A stretch of DNA of 64,000 nt from an uncultured Verrucomicrobia subdivision 3 bacterium. GTDB lineage: Bacteria; Verrucomicrobiota; Verrucomicrobiia; Limisphaerales; DASXHY01. Position 1 is the first letter of the stretch; every line of letters begins with the position of its first letter. A program made the position numbers and the translations under genes. The notes under the pieces were generated by a model. The model saw nothing but the letters and a program-made list of their open reading frames with translations, made no database searches and had not been told where the DNA came from. Positions 62,676-64,000 of the stretch are shown here, piece after piece. The stretch spans positions 1 through 64,000 of the forward strand of contig CALBZA010000015.1 of assembly GCA_937890005.1 (NCBI GenBank). The letters run 5' to 3'.

Positions 62676-63211
62676 CAACCATAATCCAACTCCCCCCGGG
62701 CTCGCCGTGCCTCCTCTGTGTTGTAAAGCGGATGCGTCGGACGCATTTCGCGTAGAAACTTCCTCCTGTACTCCTTTGCTTTCTCCGCCACTTCACGTCG
62801 GTGTTTGATCTCTGGAGTCAGATGGCGCTTCCCCTGGACTTTTGAGGCGTCATTGGCCCCAACCCAGGCAGTGATTTGCCGCGCACACGATTCAGCCAGC
62901 GAACGGATTTCTCGCAGTTGCGGAACAAACGTTTTCAAGCGCGGACGATTGCTGATGACCGCTATCATCGACCGAACTTCCCCGGCGGAACCGCGGGCAA
63001 TCGCGAGGAATGAGTTCAATTCGCTGGTAGTTACACGTTCGAAGCCTTCAGCGATGTTGTTTGAGACCGACAGAGAGGCGCGTTCGAGTTGATTGCGAAA
63101 CGCTGGTGAAAATGGAGGTTTGGATTCTTCCAAAACGTCCAGAACGCGGTTGTAGAGTTTGGATGCTTCCTGCCAGACCGGCAGTTCCTCGAATTTCTGA
63201 TATTTTCCCAT
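62675..63211 (-). CDS. Four-helix-bundle protein (23S rRNA intervening-sequence/S23 type) with C-terminal extension
   Basis: A 178-aa helical protein. Residues 1-120 match the four-helix-bundle family: KYQKFEELPVWQEASKLYNRVLDVL, PAFRNQLERASLSVSNNIAEGFER, TTSELNSFLAIARGSAGEVRSMI. These proteins were named from 23S rRNA insertions, and are related to Avd of diversity-generating retroelements; they bind nucleic acid. There is no reverse transcriptase here. The last 60 residues (a basic helix, then NTEEARRARGELDYG) go beyond the usual length, and the end is encoded by sequence like the word repeats. The gene lies between repeat arrays on both sides, which suggests that it may travel with them. 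ATG at 63211 is the family start. Confidence 0.85.
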   Translation of the reverse strand: MGKYQKFEELPVWQEASKLYNRVLDVLEESKPPFSPAFRNQLERASLSVSNNIAEGFERVTTSELNSFLAIARGSAGEVRSMIAVISNRPRLKTFVPQLREIRSLAESCARQITAWVGANDASKVQGKRHLTPEIKHRREVAEKAKEYRRKFLREMRPTHPLYNTEEARRARGELDYG

Positions 63212-63225
63212 AAGCCCTTTCCCTG

Positions 63226-63358
63226 AGTTGATAGCCAATAGCCGATAGCCGATAGCCCATCGCCAACTGCTGACAGCCGACGATACCGATAGCCGAGTTG
63301 AGCGAAACCAGTCAATAGCCTCGCCATTTGGCTATCGGCTATTGGCTATTGGCTATCC
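63226..63358. repeat. Word repeat, AGCCAATAGCCGATAGCC family, inverted
   Basis: Tandem words AGCCAATAGCCGATAGCC at 63228-63258, looser copies to about 63295, and the inverted form GGCTATCGGCTATTGGC at 63330-63358. The two arms can pair to a long hairpin. The array fills the gap between ftsK and the four-helix-bundle gene. Confidence 0.78.
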
Positions 63359-63363
63359 CACCC

Positions 63364-64000
63364 TTACGCCCCGTGCGCGCTCTGCGCACCGTCCGCGCCA
63401 CCACCATCGAGATCGATGAGAATATCCCGCGGTTCCGCTCCCTTGCTCGGCCCCACGATGCCGCGATTTTCCAGCTCATCCATGATGCGCGCCGCACGCG
63501 TGTAGCCAAGGCGAAGCCGGCGCTGAAGCAACGACACGCTTGCCTTCTGTTCGCTGCGAATCACTTCAATGCATTGCTCGATCAGCTCCTCATCTTCATC
63601 GATTCCACTCTCGCCATCGCTGAAGCTGCTGGCGGGTTTGGAAAGCTGTTGGTGAATTTCCACTTCGTAACTCGGCTTCGCCTGTTTCGCGATGAAGTCC
63701 ACCACGCTCTGGATTTCCTGATCGGTGATGAGCGCTCCCTGCGCGCGGATGAGCTTGGCCGATCCCGGAGGGAGATAGAGCATGTCGCCCTTGCCGAGCA
63801 GCTTGTCTGCGCCCATGGCATCGAGAATCGTTCGCGAATCCACCTTGGCGGCCACCTGGAACGCGATACGCGCCGGAATGTTCGCCTTGATGACGCCGGT
63901 GATGACGTCCACGGACGGACGTTGTGTGGCTACGATGCAATGAATTCCCGCCGCGCGGGCCATCTGTGTGATGCGCGCGATTGCCATTTCCACGTCTGCC
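63364..64000 (-). CDS. ftsK: DNA translocase FtsK/SpoIIIE, C-terminal part (cut by window end)
   Basis: The 5' end is beyond position 64000. What remains is the end of the motor domain (IARITQMARAAGIHCIVATQRPS, VITGVIKANIPARIAFQVAAKVDSRTILD, then GADKLLGKGDMLYLPP) and the winged-helix gamma domain (ASVSLLQRRLRLGYTRAARIMDELENRGIVGP) that reads KOPS sites in E. coli. It pumps DNA at the septum during chromosome segregation. The gene ends with an Ala/Gly-rich tail. The repeat array at 63226-63358 follows directly. Confidence 0.95.
   Translation of the reverse strand, partial: ADVEMAIARITQMARAAGIHCIVATQRPSVDVITGVIKANIPARIAFQVAAKVDSRTILDAMGADKLLGKGDMLYLPPGSAKLIRAQGALITDQEIQSVVDFIAKQAKPSYEVEIHQQLSKPASSFSDGESGIDEDEELIEQCIEVIRSEQKASVSLLQRRLRLGYTRAARIMDELENRGIVGPSKGAEPRDILIDLDGGGADGAQSAHGA

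Noticed and set aside
62675..63211. Diversity-generating retroelement
   Set aside because: The four-helix-bundle gene is Avd-related, but there is no reverse transcriptase, template repeat or variable repeat in the window.
63226..63358. CRISPR array
   Set aside because: The units are 7-9 nt words with variable sequence and no unique spacers, and there are no cas genes.

Overview
The window is about 64 kb of GC-rich bacterial chromosome. The gene set suggests a Verrucomicrobiota-like (PVC superphylum) member; this is inferred from gene content, not from an rRNA. Supporting signs are DapL-type lysine synthesis, an opgG-opgH osmoregulated glucan locus, large two-component propeller kinases, GH57 plus DUF4912 and GH15 glucan enzymes, and many short 'word' repeats between genes. 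I see no plasmid or prophage core genes and no CRISPR array.

Layout. 0.4-2.2 kb: an MsbA-like ABC exporter. 2.3-12.2 kb: an accessory (defence-type) region on the minus strand that ends at the 3' end of a tRNA-Gly(CCC) gene. Its core is a short prokaryotic Argonaute overlapping a DUF4365-type nuclease with an APAZ-like region, which is the SPARDA architecture. Apparently in the same transcription unit follow a 1114-aa SF1 helicase with a C-terminal Vsr/DUF559-like nuclease and an unknown 143-aa protein, then an ASCH protein and another unknown. Behind the cluster lie broken defence genes, including a chimeric pseudogene with a 10-bp tandem-duplication frameshift. 12.4-19.8 kb: GH15-like enzyme, lytic transglycosylase and the opgG-X-opgH glucan operon. 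19.9-32 kb: housekeeping genes (RF-like GGQ protein, class I aldolase, thioesterase, Hsp20, Lon, LolA-like, GalE, MATE and EamA exporters, alcohol dehydrogenase, Asd). 33-47 kb: a signalling block with two kinase/regulator pairs, a REC-histidine kinase, a REC-HDOD protein, a single-domain REC, an Rrf2 regulator, DapL, and a tandem pair of atypical thymidylate-kinase-like genes. 47-64 kb: YyaL-type protein, the CPBP-thiL-tsaE-tsaB operon, a GH57/DUF4912 operon, rimO, pgsA, pgpA, a RodZ-like protein, ftsH with a small coupled peptide gene, a four-helix-bundle gene between repeats, and the 3' part of ftsK.

How the genes connect. Asd and DapL both serve the diaminopimelate/lysine branch. PgsA and PgpA make phosphatidylglycerol in two consecutive steps. 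OpgG and OpgH make periplasmic glucans. TsaB and TsaE belong to the t6A tRNA pathway and RimO modifies ribosomal protein S12. Many genes overlap by ATGA or TGATG, so translational coupling is common.

Three cross-cutting signals stand out. First, the Argonaute-nuclease-helicase operon. Second, a candidate translation-controlled attenuator (promoter, 37-codon leader, competing stems, terminator) in front of the EamA-MATE exporter pair. Third, a set of promoters whose -10 hexamer sits 6 nt before the start codon, which predicts leaderless mRNAs. In addition, word repeats appear inside the coding frame of rimO and make the protein unusually long.
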